Part shown: positions 1 to 14,799 of the stretch, in pieces
Layout: each line of letters starts with the position of its first letter
How positions within the stretch are numbered: position 1 is the stretch's first letter
Origin: Allodiplogaster sudhausi
Lineage: Eukaryota; Nematoda; Chromadorea; Rhabditida; Diplogasteridae
Direction of reading: 5' to 3'
DNA: 64,000 bases
Assembly (NCBI GenBank): GCA_945643635.1
Contig: CALZFC010000101.1
Location: forward strand, 1,084,501 to 1,148,500
The notes under the pieces: model-generated
Told to the model about the DNA's origin: nothing
Database searches by the model: none
What the model saw: the letters and a program-made list of their open reading frames with translations, nothing else
Made by a program: the position numbers and the translations under genes

Positions 1-4
1 ACAG

Positions 5-3326
<3,322 letters not shown>

Positions 3327-3558
3327 GGAATTCTTTCTTCGTTCATTGTCTCTCTATCTCTCACTCTCTTTTAATCTCTCTTTCTCTCCCATTCTACGCT
3401 CTCCACTTCTTCTTTGCTATCTCGCCATCCTCTACAGCATCCACGTCATCGACGTAGTTAATAACTCATCAGCAATCTACTTGCCAATCGCATGTTGATC
3501 GATTCGAAACGAATTTACTGATTCGTATATTGTTTAGCTTGTTTTGTGTGCTTATCTC

Positions 3559-3602
<44 letters not shown>

Positions 3603-3815
3603 GCGTCTCTTCTCTCTCATCGTTTACAATTAGAGTGCCGAGCACGAATAGCATCCAAACCCGGTCGACCCGCACTCTGGCACTCAACATTCTCTTCTTT
3701 GCTCTCTCCGTTTCATGATTAATCTTTTTTCTTTGAAATAGAGTCTGCCTTCGATTATTTCAACATTTAAATGCATTTTATTTTGCACCCGGATAAAGTA
3801 TGTATAACACAAGAT
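3327..3815. other. Intergenic, 3' of LIM gene
   Basis: No gene seen. It holds a CT-rich stretch and a clean (CT)n run at 3561-3600, then AT-rich sequence up to the transposon target site. Confidence 0.7.
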
Positions 3816-3818
3816 CTG
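3816..3818. repeat. Left target-site duplication CTG
   Basis: CTG directly abuts the left inverted repeat and is repeated at 6209-6211. Alternative boundaries one base off would make the termini unequal, so this placement is the most consistent. Confidence 0.8.
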
Positions 3819-3842
3819 TGGTGCTATTAATCTAGGAAGAAA
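3819..3842 (+). repeat. Left terminal inverted repeat of Harbinger element
   Basis: 24 bp that match the reverse complement of 6185-6208 exactly. Confidence 0.95.
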
Positions 3843-3852
3843 AAAGGGCGAA

Positions 3853-3866
3853 AGTTGAGCTCAACT
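3853..3866. promoter_or_regulatory. Subterminal palindrome (left), possible transposase site
   Basis: The 14-bp perfect palindrome AGTTGAGCTCAACT recurs at 6131-6144, near the other transposon end. Binding by the transposase or Myb-like protein is inferred from position only. Confidence 0.4.
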
Positions 3867-4264
3867 TTTTAACAAAAAAGATTGAGGTTGAACACTGAAA
3901 CAAGCAGATTAGTATGGAAAAGAAGAAAGATGGGCCCAACTTATTTCAAAAAAGATCCCATCTTTAAGAAACGTGCTCAGCTAAAAAGTGGTCAACATAA
4001 CAGTCAACTCTTTTTCTAACTGCAAGAGTGTGGAAGACGAGAGAGGGAAAAGGAAGCTATAAATCATTGCTCCGTTTGGTCTCTCACTTTTGTGTACTCT
4101 CTCGACAAGTAATAAGGTTGACCTTAAAAGTGCTCAACTTTATAGTTGTAATTATTGGTACAAGAGTACTCAAAAAAGTTTTGAGTGTGCTTCGCTATTT
4201 GGAAGCGAACAGTTACTTTTTTCCATTCTTGTTGACGATATTTTGCTCATTACTGCATTCTAGG

Positions 4265-4669
4265 ATGCCTCGTCGACTTAACGACGAGGAGAAACAAGTG
4301 ATTCTGGAGGAGATTCAGAAGTTACGAGAGTTCATTGTCGACGGGAACTCGAAGAGGGCTCCTAACGCCAACCAAAGCGGCATGAAGCTTGGCGGCTTGT
4401 TGTGGACAAGGCGCAGCTGCGCACGGGAAACAAGGAGATAACGGAAGAGAGATGCACGCGTCTGTGGCAGTCGACTCTATCAACTGTGAAAGAGTACTCA
4501 GTCTCTCAAAAAAGGTAACTATTTCATTCTTTGGCGCTTTCTGAATTCTCATTCTGGAAGTGGAGTTGTCCCTCGTCTCTCTGCATCTTCTCATTCTGGA
4601 AGTGGAGTTGTCCCTCGTCTCTCTGCATCTTCTCACTCTGGAAGTGGATTTTTCCCTCGTCTGAAGTAA
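4265..4669 (+). pseudogene. Harbinger Myb/SANT-like DNA-binding gene, apparently frameshifted
   Basis: The frame opens MPRRLNDEEKQVILEEIQKL and continues through an N-S-K-R loop to about 4373. The matching downstream part, AWRLVVDKAQLRTGNKEIT then ERCTRLWQSTLSTVKEYS, lies in another frame, so a one- or two-base indel near 4370-4385 is implied. These are the helices of the trihelix/Myb-like DNA-binding domain of the second Harbinger protein, which helps transposase reach DNA. After an apparent splice or frame end near 4515, a 42-bp tandem repeat (14 codons, three copies, 4551-4660) encodes an S-H-S-G-S-G-x-x-P-R-L unit and ends at TAA 4667-4669. Whether that tail belongs to the protein is uncertain. 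Confidence 0.6.
4551..4660. repeat. 42-bp tandem repeat, about 2.6 copies, inside Harbinger element
   Basis: Copies start near 4551, 4593 and 4635. The period is a multiple of three, so each strand stays open through it; the third copy is diverged. Confidence 0.9.
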
Positions 4670-4795
4670 ACTTGTTAGATTGCATATTTTTTATAGATTT
4701 ATTTACCATATTCAGAGCAAATAGTTATAGTCTTTTTATTGCTTATTATAGTTGTTTGCAGATATTCCTTGAAAAAAAGTTTATTCAATAATAAG

Positions 4796-6019
4796 TTAGA
4801 GATTGTTAGCCATGTGGGTCCGCGGGTCAATAGCTTGTGGTGGGTGAATCATGGTTGCCTGTCTGGGAAGGGGAATTGGGTATCCACCGGTTACGTTGTC
4901 GATGACGAGATTGTGAAGGGCAATCGATGCCATTATGAAATCAACTGCCACCTTCGGTTGGACTCTCAGCTGTCCTCGGAGGCAGCCAAATCTCCGCTTT
5001 AGCATGCCAATCGATTGCTCGACCAAAACCCGGGTCCTTCTATGCTCACGGTTAAATGCAATTTGGGCGGGTGTCCTAGGATCTCTATATGGGGTGACAA
5101 TGAAGCGGGAGCAAGCAAAGCCGGAATCTCCTAGCAAGACGTAGCCATCGGGAATATTGCCGTTTATAAATGCATCGTGTACGTTGGAGTGTCTGTAGAT
5201 GAAAGAGTCATGACAACTACCCGGGAACTTAGCATTTGCATAGATTATGCGACCCACAGCGTCGCAAACGAGTAGAACATTCAATGCTGTGAACCCCTTT
5301 CTCGTACGAAACTGCCAAGGAGAGTCAACTGGGGCCATGATAGGCACTAGGGTTCCATCGATTAAACCCACGACATCTAAAATGAGTATTTTATTTGAAG
5401 ATGAAAGATATAGTGGTTATGGATTCTGTATGAGAGAAAGTATTCTAGAAATATTTAGTAGTTGTTATTGTTGTTTACTTGTTTTCTTTATTTGTTGCAC
5501 TTTCCCGGTTTGTTAGATAAAGAATTGTTCTGGTTATCTTACTTGGAAATTTACATCGGCGCGCAAATGCAGCAGCCGCTCCAGTGCAATATCGAACACT
5601 TGTCACGGGAAATCGGACAAGTTGCGTCCACAAGGGATGCATCCCGGGAAGAGCTCGATCGAGCACGTTTGAAATGGTCCCCTGGCAACACCCGAAAAGA
5701 TCCGCCAGGACTGCTTGAGATGCGTTCGTCAACAGTGCGCGTAGCATGATCAACACCTAGTACCGTATATGCTACAGTAGATTAGCCACAGTTGATGTAG
5801 AAGAAGCAACATTAAAATGACTTGGTTCTCCGCAGTAATCGCCCAGCCTCCGAGTGAATAGTGCTTCAGATTAGCAGCTAGTCGCTGCACAAGCCGCCGA
5901 ATCTGCCTTGGCGACAAGCGAAATCGTTCCTCGAGTAGACGCTCATTCGGTGAGAGGGGATGCTGGCGGATGTACCGCAGATTGGGGTGTCGATTGCGAA
6001 TGGGAAAGAAATTTATCAT
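4796..6019 (-). CDS. PIF/Harbinger DDE transposase
   Basis: Three blocks read on the minus strand. Block 1 runs 6019 to about 5799 (starts MINFFPIRN; helix-turn-helix-like RLSPRQIRRLVQRL). Block 2 runs about 5758-5548 (LADLFGCCQGTISNVLDRAL, the family's N-terminal recognition region). Block 3 runs about 5370-4796 and holds the catalytic core. The catalytic acids are visible: D in GLIDGTLVPI, D in LLGDSGFACSRF, and E in VEQSIGMLKRRFGCL. Total length of about 350 aa is normal for the family (HARBI1 group). The block 2/3 join is a clean intron in phase (F-P-N-V-V-G-L). The block 1/2 join crosses stops in one frame and needs either a roughly 40-bp intron or a frameshift. Confidence 0.9.
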
Positions 6020-6130
6020 TTCTTAAAAGTATCTTGAAATCTTGCAGGAAAAGAAGTGTAATCAAAAACAACAAAAAGCAAGAGAATATCCTCTGTCCTC
6101 TGAAACTAAACTCGATGCAATTGTATTGAG

Positions 6131-6144
6131 AGTTGAGCTCAACT
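6131..6144. promoter_or_regulatory. Subterminal palindrome (right), possible transposase site
   Basis: Same 14-bp palindrome as at 3853-3866, 64 bp inside the right end of the element. Confidence 0.4.
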
Positions 6145-6184
6145 CTAAAAAAAGTTCCATACAAAAAAATCGAGCTCAGCTTCG

Positions 6185-6208
6185 TTTCTTCCTAGATTAA
6201 TAGCACCA
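6185..6208 (-). repeat. Right terminal inverted repeat of Harbinger element
   Basis: Exact reverse complement of 3819-3842, followed by the CTG duplication at 6209-6211. Confidence 0.95.
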
Positions 6209-6211
6209 CTG

Positions 6212-8834
6212 ATGGTGAGTGAGGGGAGGGAGGGGGTCTCTCATGCTCTCATGAAAAAAATAACTTCAACTTGATCTCACACGGAATGAAAGTAATATTA
6301 GAACCTATATTGCTTCCGCTGGCGCATTCGAGAAAGCAATATATACATATGTGTGTCCTTTTTAGTAGTGAGAGTGATGCAAGTGCAATGCCAGATATGA
6401 TAGCATCAGATCAGTGATACGGAAATAGCTTAGCGCCAAATTGGGAAGATATAAACAACCAATGGATACACCATGGCTAATGCATGTATGTATGTACATA
6501 CATAGACATGATTCCAGCTTAATCGCTGAAGACGCAACTCCCCACCCTCATCTCTGATTTCATGATAGCTCCCTCACAAAATCAGAATCATAGCACATGT
6601 GGGAGAGTCCGTGGTCACGGCGTCGCTCGTGAAAACATTCGATAGCCAGCGACTTATTTGTCCTGACTAGCTAGAAGATATTACGGATGTAAAAGGTTGC
6701 GCACTCACAACAACAGACTTGAGGGTGGATGGCAGTGGAATTGAAGTGACTGAAAAGCAACCGGCTGAAAGGAGAGCGAACTCAAGCTAATCACGCTATT
6801 CTTTTCATGTTTCTTGCCAATCAGAACTCTTCTGTCTGAATAGGATTGTTGACCAACTGGAGACATACTGGGAATCGGTTTCAAAGGTGAAAACGAGTCA
6901 GTGTCCCAGATGTATGTATGTGTCACAAAAAAAGTAAAAGATAAATTAAGTTTATTTACCCAGCGTTCGTTGGCTACATTTCATCACTGTCAAAGATCTG
7001 CCGCACGTGTATTTTTGCACACAAGAAGAAACCATTGAAGTTGCATTGAAGGGTCGTCGAACATAACTAGCAGAACTGAGCGCTAGTCAACCTTTCTATG
7101 AAACTCGCCGTGAAATATAATGTCTTTACTGTCCATGTATGTATGTATAGCTGCCTTTGTTTATTTATTGTCTAATACAAAATACTCTCCCACTTTTGTG
7201 CACTATTTCTTTAGCGGTGAACCGTTATCGATGCTTCCATCTTTCAGAATCAACGCTGTGAGTTAGTAGAAGACGGTAAAGAATGTCCGACGAACACCCG
7301 TGTATATAAATGTATATCAGTTAATCGATTTCCATATCAGAGTTTATCTTTGTTCATATCCATCAGCACTATGATTTTATTTGCCGACTGGGTTAAGTAG
7401 TTAGGCTGTCTGTACATATGTACATAGATACATACATACATACATACATATTGTATGTGCTCTGAACGTGAACAACAACTTCCGCCTGTCGGCTAGACGT
7501 AACTCCCGGCTTCCAAATTGTTGTTCATTAACCTGGAAATGAATTGGTCTTTCCAGGAAGTGAAAACATCCAAATTGCCGTCTCTCCAAACAATTACAAT
7601 GTGCAAGCAAGAGAGTTGTTTGCAAGTTGCTGATACATAACTGCGTCTGAATCAGTTTACTCGCCATGGCAATATTGGCAGCAAAATGCACACGGATGTC
7701 CATGAATGCGTGAGCTTCGCTGCCCGTTCGAAGAATTATTTATTTATGTTAACATAATAAAATGCTCACGTATACATTTCATTACGTACATACATACTAG
7801 ATTCACGCGATTTCCGCTCCTCGTTGGCAGCAGCCTCGAATTAGGCTTCCCAAGGACGTAGATATGGCTACATCTGCCCTTGGCAATGCCAAAGGAAGAA
7901 GCTGAAGACTTTGTTTGTCTCCCCGTGTTGTGTGCATCCTTCTGCTGTAGTTGGCTGATCCCCTCTCTTCAGCCTTAGTCTTGACCTTCTTCTAGCCACT
8001 TGTAAACAGCGCCGCATTACGCAAAGAAGAACACCACCTGGCGAAACCTTTTTCTCGTCTTTCTCTTTCGCTCTCTCCGGCAGTTTAACTCTCTCTCCCA
8101 TCTTTTTGTCCCTTAAGGCGTCTGATTATCACGTATTCTGCGCATATTTGGTACGCATGTGGCAATGAGAGTGAACGAGAGATGGAGAGAGTAAGAGAAG
8201 CCGAGAGAAGGAGAAGGAGAGAGAGAGAGAGAGAGAGGAGATTTATCTGAGAAGTTGGGATGCATCTATAAGATAGGCATGAAAAAAATCAGAGCTGCCT
8301 TAGGCGTTATGGAGGGGCGGAGTCACGAGCCTCTTGCCCCTCCTCTCTACTCCATTAGAATTCCGCTCATGCATCCCAGCCAGTTGGTCTCTAGCATGAG
8401 ATGTCTTCTTCATTCCACTAATTGTGACCGAGAGACGGAAACTGGCGACTTCCTCCGATCAACCTACTGACTCTACCTTCGTTCTACTGTTCTTTCAATA
8501 ACTGCTTGCTTCCTTCTTTGCCTGAGGGCTCTTCGCCTGCTTTGATTTGGCTGCTGGCTAATATGGCGCAAGTGATTTTTCTTCTTTTTTTCTTCGTCTT
8601 CTTCCGCCGCTCCGGTGTCATGTTGCAGCGGCATTTAATGGGAGATAAGGAAGAAGGATCAGATCTCCGCTCTGTTTCGTTGCTACATTTCGCGCTGTCT
8701 CTTACTTTATTTTTCCCCACAGTAACCGTATATGTATGCAAATGCATTTTCGTATGAATTTCTTTGTGTGCGGCCGTGCTTAACTTCATTAATATTATTT
8801 AAATACATTTATAAATATGACTTTTCCTTTGCAG
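6212..8834. other. Intergenic, upstream of the receptor gene
   Basis: No gene recognised on either strand. Contains scattered TATG/CATA microsatellite motifs (for example near 6485-6507 and 7425-7452) and a GA run near 8160-8240. The acceptor tttgcag directly before the receptor ATG implies a 5' leader exon or spliced leader, so part of this stretch may be a 5' intron. Confidence 0.6.
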
Positions 8835-9015
8835 ATGCTATCCTTGTGGCAACTGGAAGAGCGAGATGCGCTTCTCTCTGCCGGCGGACTCGCCTGGCTC
8901 TTCGGCTCACTCATCGCCATTGGTCTCTCTCTCAATCTACTCGTCATCTACAAGATGAAACGGCTCGCGAGAGCGGACAGAGATCAGGTGAGCATAACTA
9001 CTTTTCTCTCTCTCC

Positions 9016-9062
<47 letters not shown>

Positions 9063-10339
9063 ATCTTCGGAACCTTCTAGCGCGCTCTCTCACAATCTCC
9101 CATCCTGAAACGTCCATCCTCTCCTTACTCATATTTGGCTATTTCTACACTTCTAAAGTAGTGCGACCTATGAATATCCTTTCGAGATCACTCCCAAGGC
9201 CTTCGTTTCTTTATCGGGATTAGAGTTGAATGTGACGTCCGCTGCATGTGTTCTCTGTGAAGTTACACTTAAAGTGTTCTTCGCATCCTCCACCCTCTTT
9301 TGTTTCCCATTAAAGGAAAAGGGCGCCGCTACTTCTTATAGTTCTGAGTTCTAAGAATAGCAAAGGTGTCTTTTCATCCCTTTATGCTGAAGCATTAACA
9401 TGCAAGTTTCCTGTTCGCTGCTTTTTTTTAATCCCAAACTCTACTCTTCCAGATCTCCTTTATGTGTCCATTTCTGATTGTGCCGGTGCATGGCCGTGAG
9501 AGATTGTACTGCCATTGAGAAACTCGAGTTGCCTTTCTTGCAATGCGACACAAAAGGCAACTATTACACTTTCGATACGCTTCACCTGACATTGCATCCA
9601 TATTTTCATTCTGGATAAAAGGGAATTAAGTCGTTTAGTCTACCTGAATGGGTTTATGTTTCTTAGTCTGGCAATGGGAACATACTTCCGGCGATAAATA
9701 TGTCTGCTTGAGATGAGAAGGAAGAAAAGGACGAAGAGGAATAATAAGCTAAAATTAAGCCCCTGCTGATTATGAATTCTAATGTGTATTCATAAAATAA
9801 CATATTAAAATAATAAAATGAAATTTGCAGTTCTTCAACGGCACGGGCATCTACTTGTGCGTCATGGCCATCACGGACGTCTTCTCGCTCCTCTCCGTCT
9901 TCTCCCATCTCGCTCTCTCCATCGCAGCACCCCTCGTGTCTCTTCGTCTCGCTGTCCACGCGTGCAAGGTCGGTATCTCTCTCTCTCTCTCTCTCTCTCT
10001 CACTTTCTCTTTCCCTCCCTCTCTCTCTCTCTCTTTTTCTTTCCTTCTCTGTCTCTTTTATCTGTTTCAAGAATGCACTTTTTGCCATATGTTGTATCCC
10101 ACGTCTTTCTGCTACAATGGCACTTTGGACTACATGAATGCCCGCTACAAGATTAGCACCCTTATTCCTCAGGAAGGAAAGAAGCACCGGAAACTAGATG
10201 AACCGAATGGAAAAGCCGAATAGCTGAAACTCTGGGAACATGAGATGAATGAGAGCAAAAGAACGAAAACAAGGAGCTTTCTTAGAAATATTTCAAATAG
10301 TTAATCATCTTGTTTCCCTTCTCTCTCTCTCGCTCTCTT

Positions 10340-10370
<31 letters not shown>

Positions 10371-11193
10371 GACCTCTCTCTACCTCCCTGTCTCTCTTGC
10401 AGCTCTTCGTCTTCGTCTCTCGTGTCTCGTTCACTCTCTCGGCCTACTGCTGGCTGTTCATGTCTGGCCTCCGCTACCTGGCCGCCTTCCATCCTCTACA
10501 GTACTCCACCGTGTGGCGTAGCCCGATCAGCTCCCTTGTCAGTTTTACTTTGTTTACTATTTCATTACATTACTTTCTATTTGAAACAACTTACATATCC
10601 TGTATACAATAAATGTATTGAAATGACATCTTCTAGGCGACCGCGGTGTTCGTGGCGATTCTGCTGAACCTTCACGTTCTCGTCTCGGTTGGAGCAGACG
10701 AGAATCTCGGCTGCGTTCTCTCAGTTGATGTCAGTCTAAAGAGTAGACAAGAGAAAAGCCTTGCTGTCTCTGGAAGTCTGATCTCTCTCTCTCCCTCTCT
10801 CACCCTTTCTTCTTTCCAGAGTCTCTCCTCGCTGTACTCTCTCGCCGATACGATGGTCTCTTTCGTCGTGCCCTCTGCAGTCATCTTCTACATGGACATC
10901 CGTGTCCTTTGCCTCCGAACAAGGAGAAGGTTCGGATTCCTTTTTAATCATAATCTTACTACTTTGTGTCCTCTCTGTGTGAAATGTTTCGAAATAAAAC
11001 GTCAAAAAGTGAACATCCTTTTTGCGGAGCATACATCAGTCTAGTCTTTTTCCAGATCATCGGACCCACTTCTGCAGATCGTCTTTCACAAGATGGATGA
11101 GGAAGCAGAGAAGGTGTGCAGCCTAATTATAATCTTGTCTGAACTAATTAGGCTTCCTTCCTGGAACATTCCTTTTCTAAATTACGATCTCTC

Positions 11194-11248
<55 letters not shown>

Positions 11249-12605
11249 CTCTCTCCTTCCAAACTTATTCTCGTATCAATTTCAGCGTCGTGCTGCAACA
11301 ATGAAGCGCTTCATGTCGATCACCCTGGTCAACCTGGTCATCTCCATGCCCGATTCTCTGCTCTGGTCTCTCCGGACTACGGTAGCCGACTCGGCCGTCC
11401 TCGCACTGATTCCCGTGCCGGTGTTTGTCGTCGCGAAGGCCTTCTACTTCTTTAAGGTGCGGATACCGTATCCTCTCTGCCTTTTATCAAGTTTCTCTTT
11501 AAATTTGCATGCTAAATATGACTAAGCAGTGATAGAGAAGAAGAAAAAAGAAGGAGGCGACTTGACGCCTATAATCATTGATGCTGCACCATAATTATGT
11601 CCAATCAAGCAGCTTAGTAAATTCCTCGAGATAGAGAGAGAGAGAGAGAGAGGGAGAGAGAGGGAGAGAGAGAGAAGGAGAGAGAAGATTGGCTGGGTGA
11701 CTTGTAACGAGCGATTAGAGGGGATCTGATATATTCTCCTTGGAAAATCTGCTCGTTTAACGCCGCTGCAGAAGACAGCGCAGCTCTCTGTCTGTCTCTC
11801 TCTCTCTCTCTCTTCCTCTTTCTTTGTCTCCTTCTCTCTCTCTCGCTCTCTTTCTCTCTCGCTTCCCTTCTTCTATTACTTGTGCTGCACATACTCTTTT
11901 GGCTCGCACATAATTGGCTATCCACCGGGAAGATAATCTCGTGGATGTAAGTCCTCTTTTGCTCCCAATAAGCCATGAATTGGGCGCGAGAAACGTCAAG
12001 GCCGTGAAGTCTGCTCTCTGGGCATATTCATCTAACGCGAATTAGAATTTCATGCATTGCTGCGCAAGATTAGCTGTGATGTGATAGTGTTGAAAGGGGA
12101 AGAGAGGCCCCAACCTAGGCCATCTGAATCTACTATGAATCGAAAAAGCAAGTGTGAAGAGGAAGAAGGAATGTCTCGAATCATGAAAGTGGAGAACTCA
12201 AGGAAGTAGGTAAGTCTGAGGAATTTTTGAAGGCGAAAGTATTGAAGGAGCTCAGTCCTGCTTAAACAAAGTATCCTATATAGAAATGCAACAACAAGTG
12301 AGCACTCTGACTAAGTGTTGCGTTCTTTGCAGACTTCCTTCAACGCCTTCTACCTGACTTCCTTCGTGTTCGACCGTAACCTTCTGTCGAAGACGTCCTC
12401 CTCTCGCCAGCTCTCGCTCTCTGCTCGCCGTCTCGAGGAGTCGCCTGCCATCCAGCAACGCCAGCGTGCGCATACTGTAGCCGCGCGCCCCTCCACCCCC
12501 GTGCCCGAGGCCGCGCTCCTCACTCGCAACTCCTCTTGCATCTTCCTCGATCACGCCAGCGCGAGCAGCAGACGCGCATCGGCCGAGTCTAGACAGTGGG
12601 TCTAA
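8835..12605 (+). CDS. Rhodopsin-like G-protein-coupled receptor (probable peptide receptor)
   Basis: Eight exons in consistent phase: 8835-8987, 9831-9968, 10403-10537, 10637-10729, 10820-10929, 11056-11113, 11286-11456, 12333-12605; 376 aa. Seven hydrophobic helices are visible, nearly one per exon. Helix 1 has the conserved Asn (LSLNLLVIYK). Helix 2 has Asp (MAITDVF). The end of helix 3 reads GLRYLAAFHPLQY, so the DRY motif is LRY. Helix 5 holds the Pro (FVVPSAVIFYMDI). Helix 6 holds a Pro (ISMPDSLLW). Helix 7 ends FKTSFNAFYLTSFV, replacing NPxxY. The tail is Ser/Arg-rich. The layout resembles invertebrate neuropeptide receptors, but I cannot name the ligand or subfamily. The start is the ATG right after an acceptor. 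Introns are (CT)n-rich. Confidence 0.85.
9004..9060. repeat. (CT)n tract, receptor intron 1
   Basis: CT run starting about 16 bp after the first receptor donor. Confidence 0.93.
9975..10050. repeat. (CT)n tract, receptor intron 2
   Basis: CT run directly after the donor of intron 2. Confidence 0.92.
10318..10372. repeat. (CT)n tract before receptor exon 3
   Basis: CT run ending about 30 bp before an acceptor; it may serve as an extended polypyrimidine tract. Confidence 0.92.
11189..11258. repeat. (CT)n tract, receptor intron 6
   Basis: CT run upstream of the exon 7 acceptor. Confidence 0.92.
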
Positions 12606-14024
12606 AGTGGACTTCCTCCCTTCATCCTGAGGCATTGATGGATCTGCCATGACTTCTACCCCCCCCCCTTGAAAGCCAGAGACAATCACACTGGGCACCA
12701 CAATGAGATACATCCTATTTGTAAAGGAACTCTTTGGATTCCTTCATGATTGTAAATATGGAAAACCATCTGTATGTACTTACATGACATCGTTGATTTA
12801 CATTGTTGAGCTTGTTATATGCATGTAGAACAGTGATTACTAGCCATAGACACAGTCAGCTAGCTTTCCTATATACTTCGATAACCAACTGTTTGACTGC
12901 GCAGGAGATGTTGTTTCATTCTGGTATGACTCCCCCTCCGGGTTGCTTCCACTTTCCAGTTTCCTCTTATCGCCGAGTTGCTCATCCTATTTGTAAAACT
13001 TACTTCTGACTGTGTGTGTGTACATTCTGACTCTATATTATATTTCTTAAACGACTCCGGTTTTTTTCTTGAGAAGCCCCAATGTAGAGTTTGGTGTAGG
13101 AGTATCTGCAAGAGAAGTGTAATCGGGATGTGATCATTGTAATCTGGTACAAAAAAGAAGAATAATGCAATAAACGGGCATTTGTCTATCGTTCAATCTC
13201 GTACATACATTCTACTGCAAAGTACACATTGACATCAGGGCCAATGAATGAAGGAGAAAATTACGAAAAAGTATATCTACACATATGCAAAGAAGACATC
13301 ATCTTCCTTTTTCTCGGATATTAGATGAAGAAGGAGAGAAGTTTCCTTCCATTCACTCCATGCACTTATTCTCATTCTGTTGATTACACGTGAGCAGCCA
13401 AGCCGTTTACTCTGTTCGTGAGTTGCAAACAGAATTGCAAGAAGACTTTGTAGATATTTATATTTTCCACGTGCTGAATGCAACGACGATGATAAAATCG
13501 TCAAGATTCCTTCTGCTTTCGTAAATGCCTGTTGAATATGCTCTGTTGATTCTAAGAACTTTTTTCCTACTATCACTTGACTCGTGGAATCTTGTTGATG
13601 ATTACTGCCAGAGCCACGTTTGGTTTAAAAGTAAAAAAAAACGGAAACAAAGGCAATTGCCTTGAAATATTATACTTTATTATTGTAAGACACTGTGTCG
13701 AAAAGTGACGACAAATCAAGGAAGAAGAGATAATCACAATTTGATTTCAAAGCTTTGTTCCGTCTACCACGAACAAAAAGAATATTACTAATTGTAAGAC
13801 TAAATAGATGAATGCATGACTGCGCAAGAGTTGTTCGGCCAGTTGATGACTAATGGTAAGAAATGATGTCTTAGTAGACAAAAAAAACGAGTCATACACA
13901 ATTACCGTGATGAGTCTAGTATAAGTAGTATTAGGAAGAGTGAAGAGAGACCAGTGAACAGTGAGTGAACAAACGATGCATTAAAAAGAAGAAAGAAGAG
14001 ACATTAGAAAGAAGTGACAAGTAT
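12606..14024. other. Convergent intergenic region between receptor and EOGT
   Basis: No gene seen. A plus-strand AATAAA at 13169-13174 may end the receptor transcript, and AATAAA on the minus strand near 13675 may end EOGT. The rest is AT-rich without recognisable coding sequence. Confidence 0.55.
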
Positions 14025-14749
14025 TTACAATTCTGATTTCGTCGGAAGCTGCTGCTTTTTTCGTTGCTTCCGTCGTGATTCTCTGAAGAGGGGATGCCGC
14101 CTCACGTACTCAATGAGCTGGAAAGAAAGGTGTTATTATTAATGTGTCCGCTTTTATACATTTCAAGGTTACTTCATTGTAAAATTAGAAAAATGTTTAG
14201 AAAACAAGATTTGCATTCATAGAAAAGAGTTGCTTCTTTAACCTCTCCCTTTCTCCCTTCTCTCTCACTCTCCCTTCGTGTTTATTTCTATCTCTCTTTC
14301 TCTATTTCTCTCTGTCTATCTCTATCTTTCCGTTTCCGGGGAGAAAATGGAAGCCTAAATTTAAGGCTTAGCATTCTAAATGGCACCAAGCAAAAAACAA
14401 AAGAAGATTCACTTTGCCTGATCATATCCTCATTTTTATGCAACGAGATGAAGAAAAAGAGAACGAGAGAGCAGAGAGACAGAGAAAGAGAGAGAAAGAA
14501 AGGGAATAAATGAAGGATAAGAAGAAATTCAGAGAAAAAGAGAAAGAGTTGCAGTAAACAACAAGCACGAATTGGATGGGCTCCCATGTGCTTCTCTCTT
14601 AAAATGAGCACATGGATGTGGATGAATTAGATGTGAAATGTCAAAGATCAGCCTAGGATTATCCGTAAATGTTTAGCGCAATGCAGATTGGGGCGACAAA
14701 TCAGTAAACAACGTCCCCGTACACACGACTGTTTGCTTCATTCTATCTT

Positions 14750-14799
<50 letters not shown>

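Larger units (their letters stand above)
3819..6208. mobile_element. Complete PIF/Harbinger DNA transposon (2,390 bp)
   Basis: The ends are an exact 24-bp inverted repeat beginning TGGTGCTATTAATCTAGG (3819-3842 and 6185-6208). It is flanked by the trinucleotide CTG on both sides (3816-3818, 6209-6211), a CWG-type target duplication known from animal Harbinger elements. Inside are the two expected genes: a DDE transposase on the minus strand and a Myb/SANT-like DNA-binding gene on the plus strand. A 14-bp palindrome, AGTTGAGCTCAACT, lies just inside each end (3853-3866 and 6131-6144). The matching ends suggest recent insertion. The Myb-like gene needs a frame change, and the transposase 5' junction needs an intron or a frame change, so this copy may not be autonomous. 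It sits between genes and disrupts none that I can see. Confidence 0.95.

Noticed and set aside
7401..7703. 100-codon minus-strand frame in the receptor upstream region
   Set aside because: Ends in CATA-repeat translation (Y-V-C-M-Y) and shows no domain.
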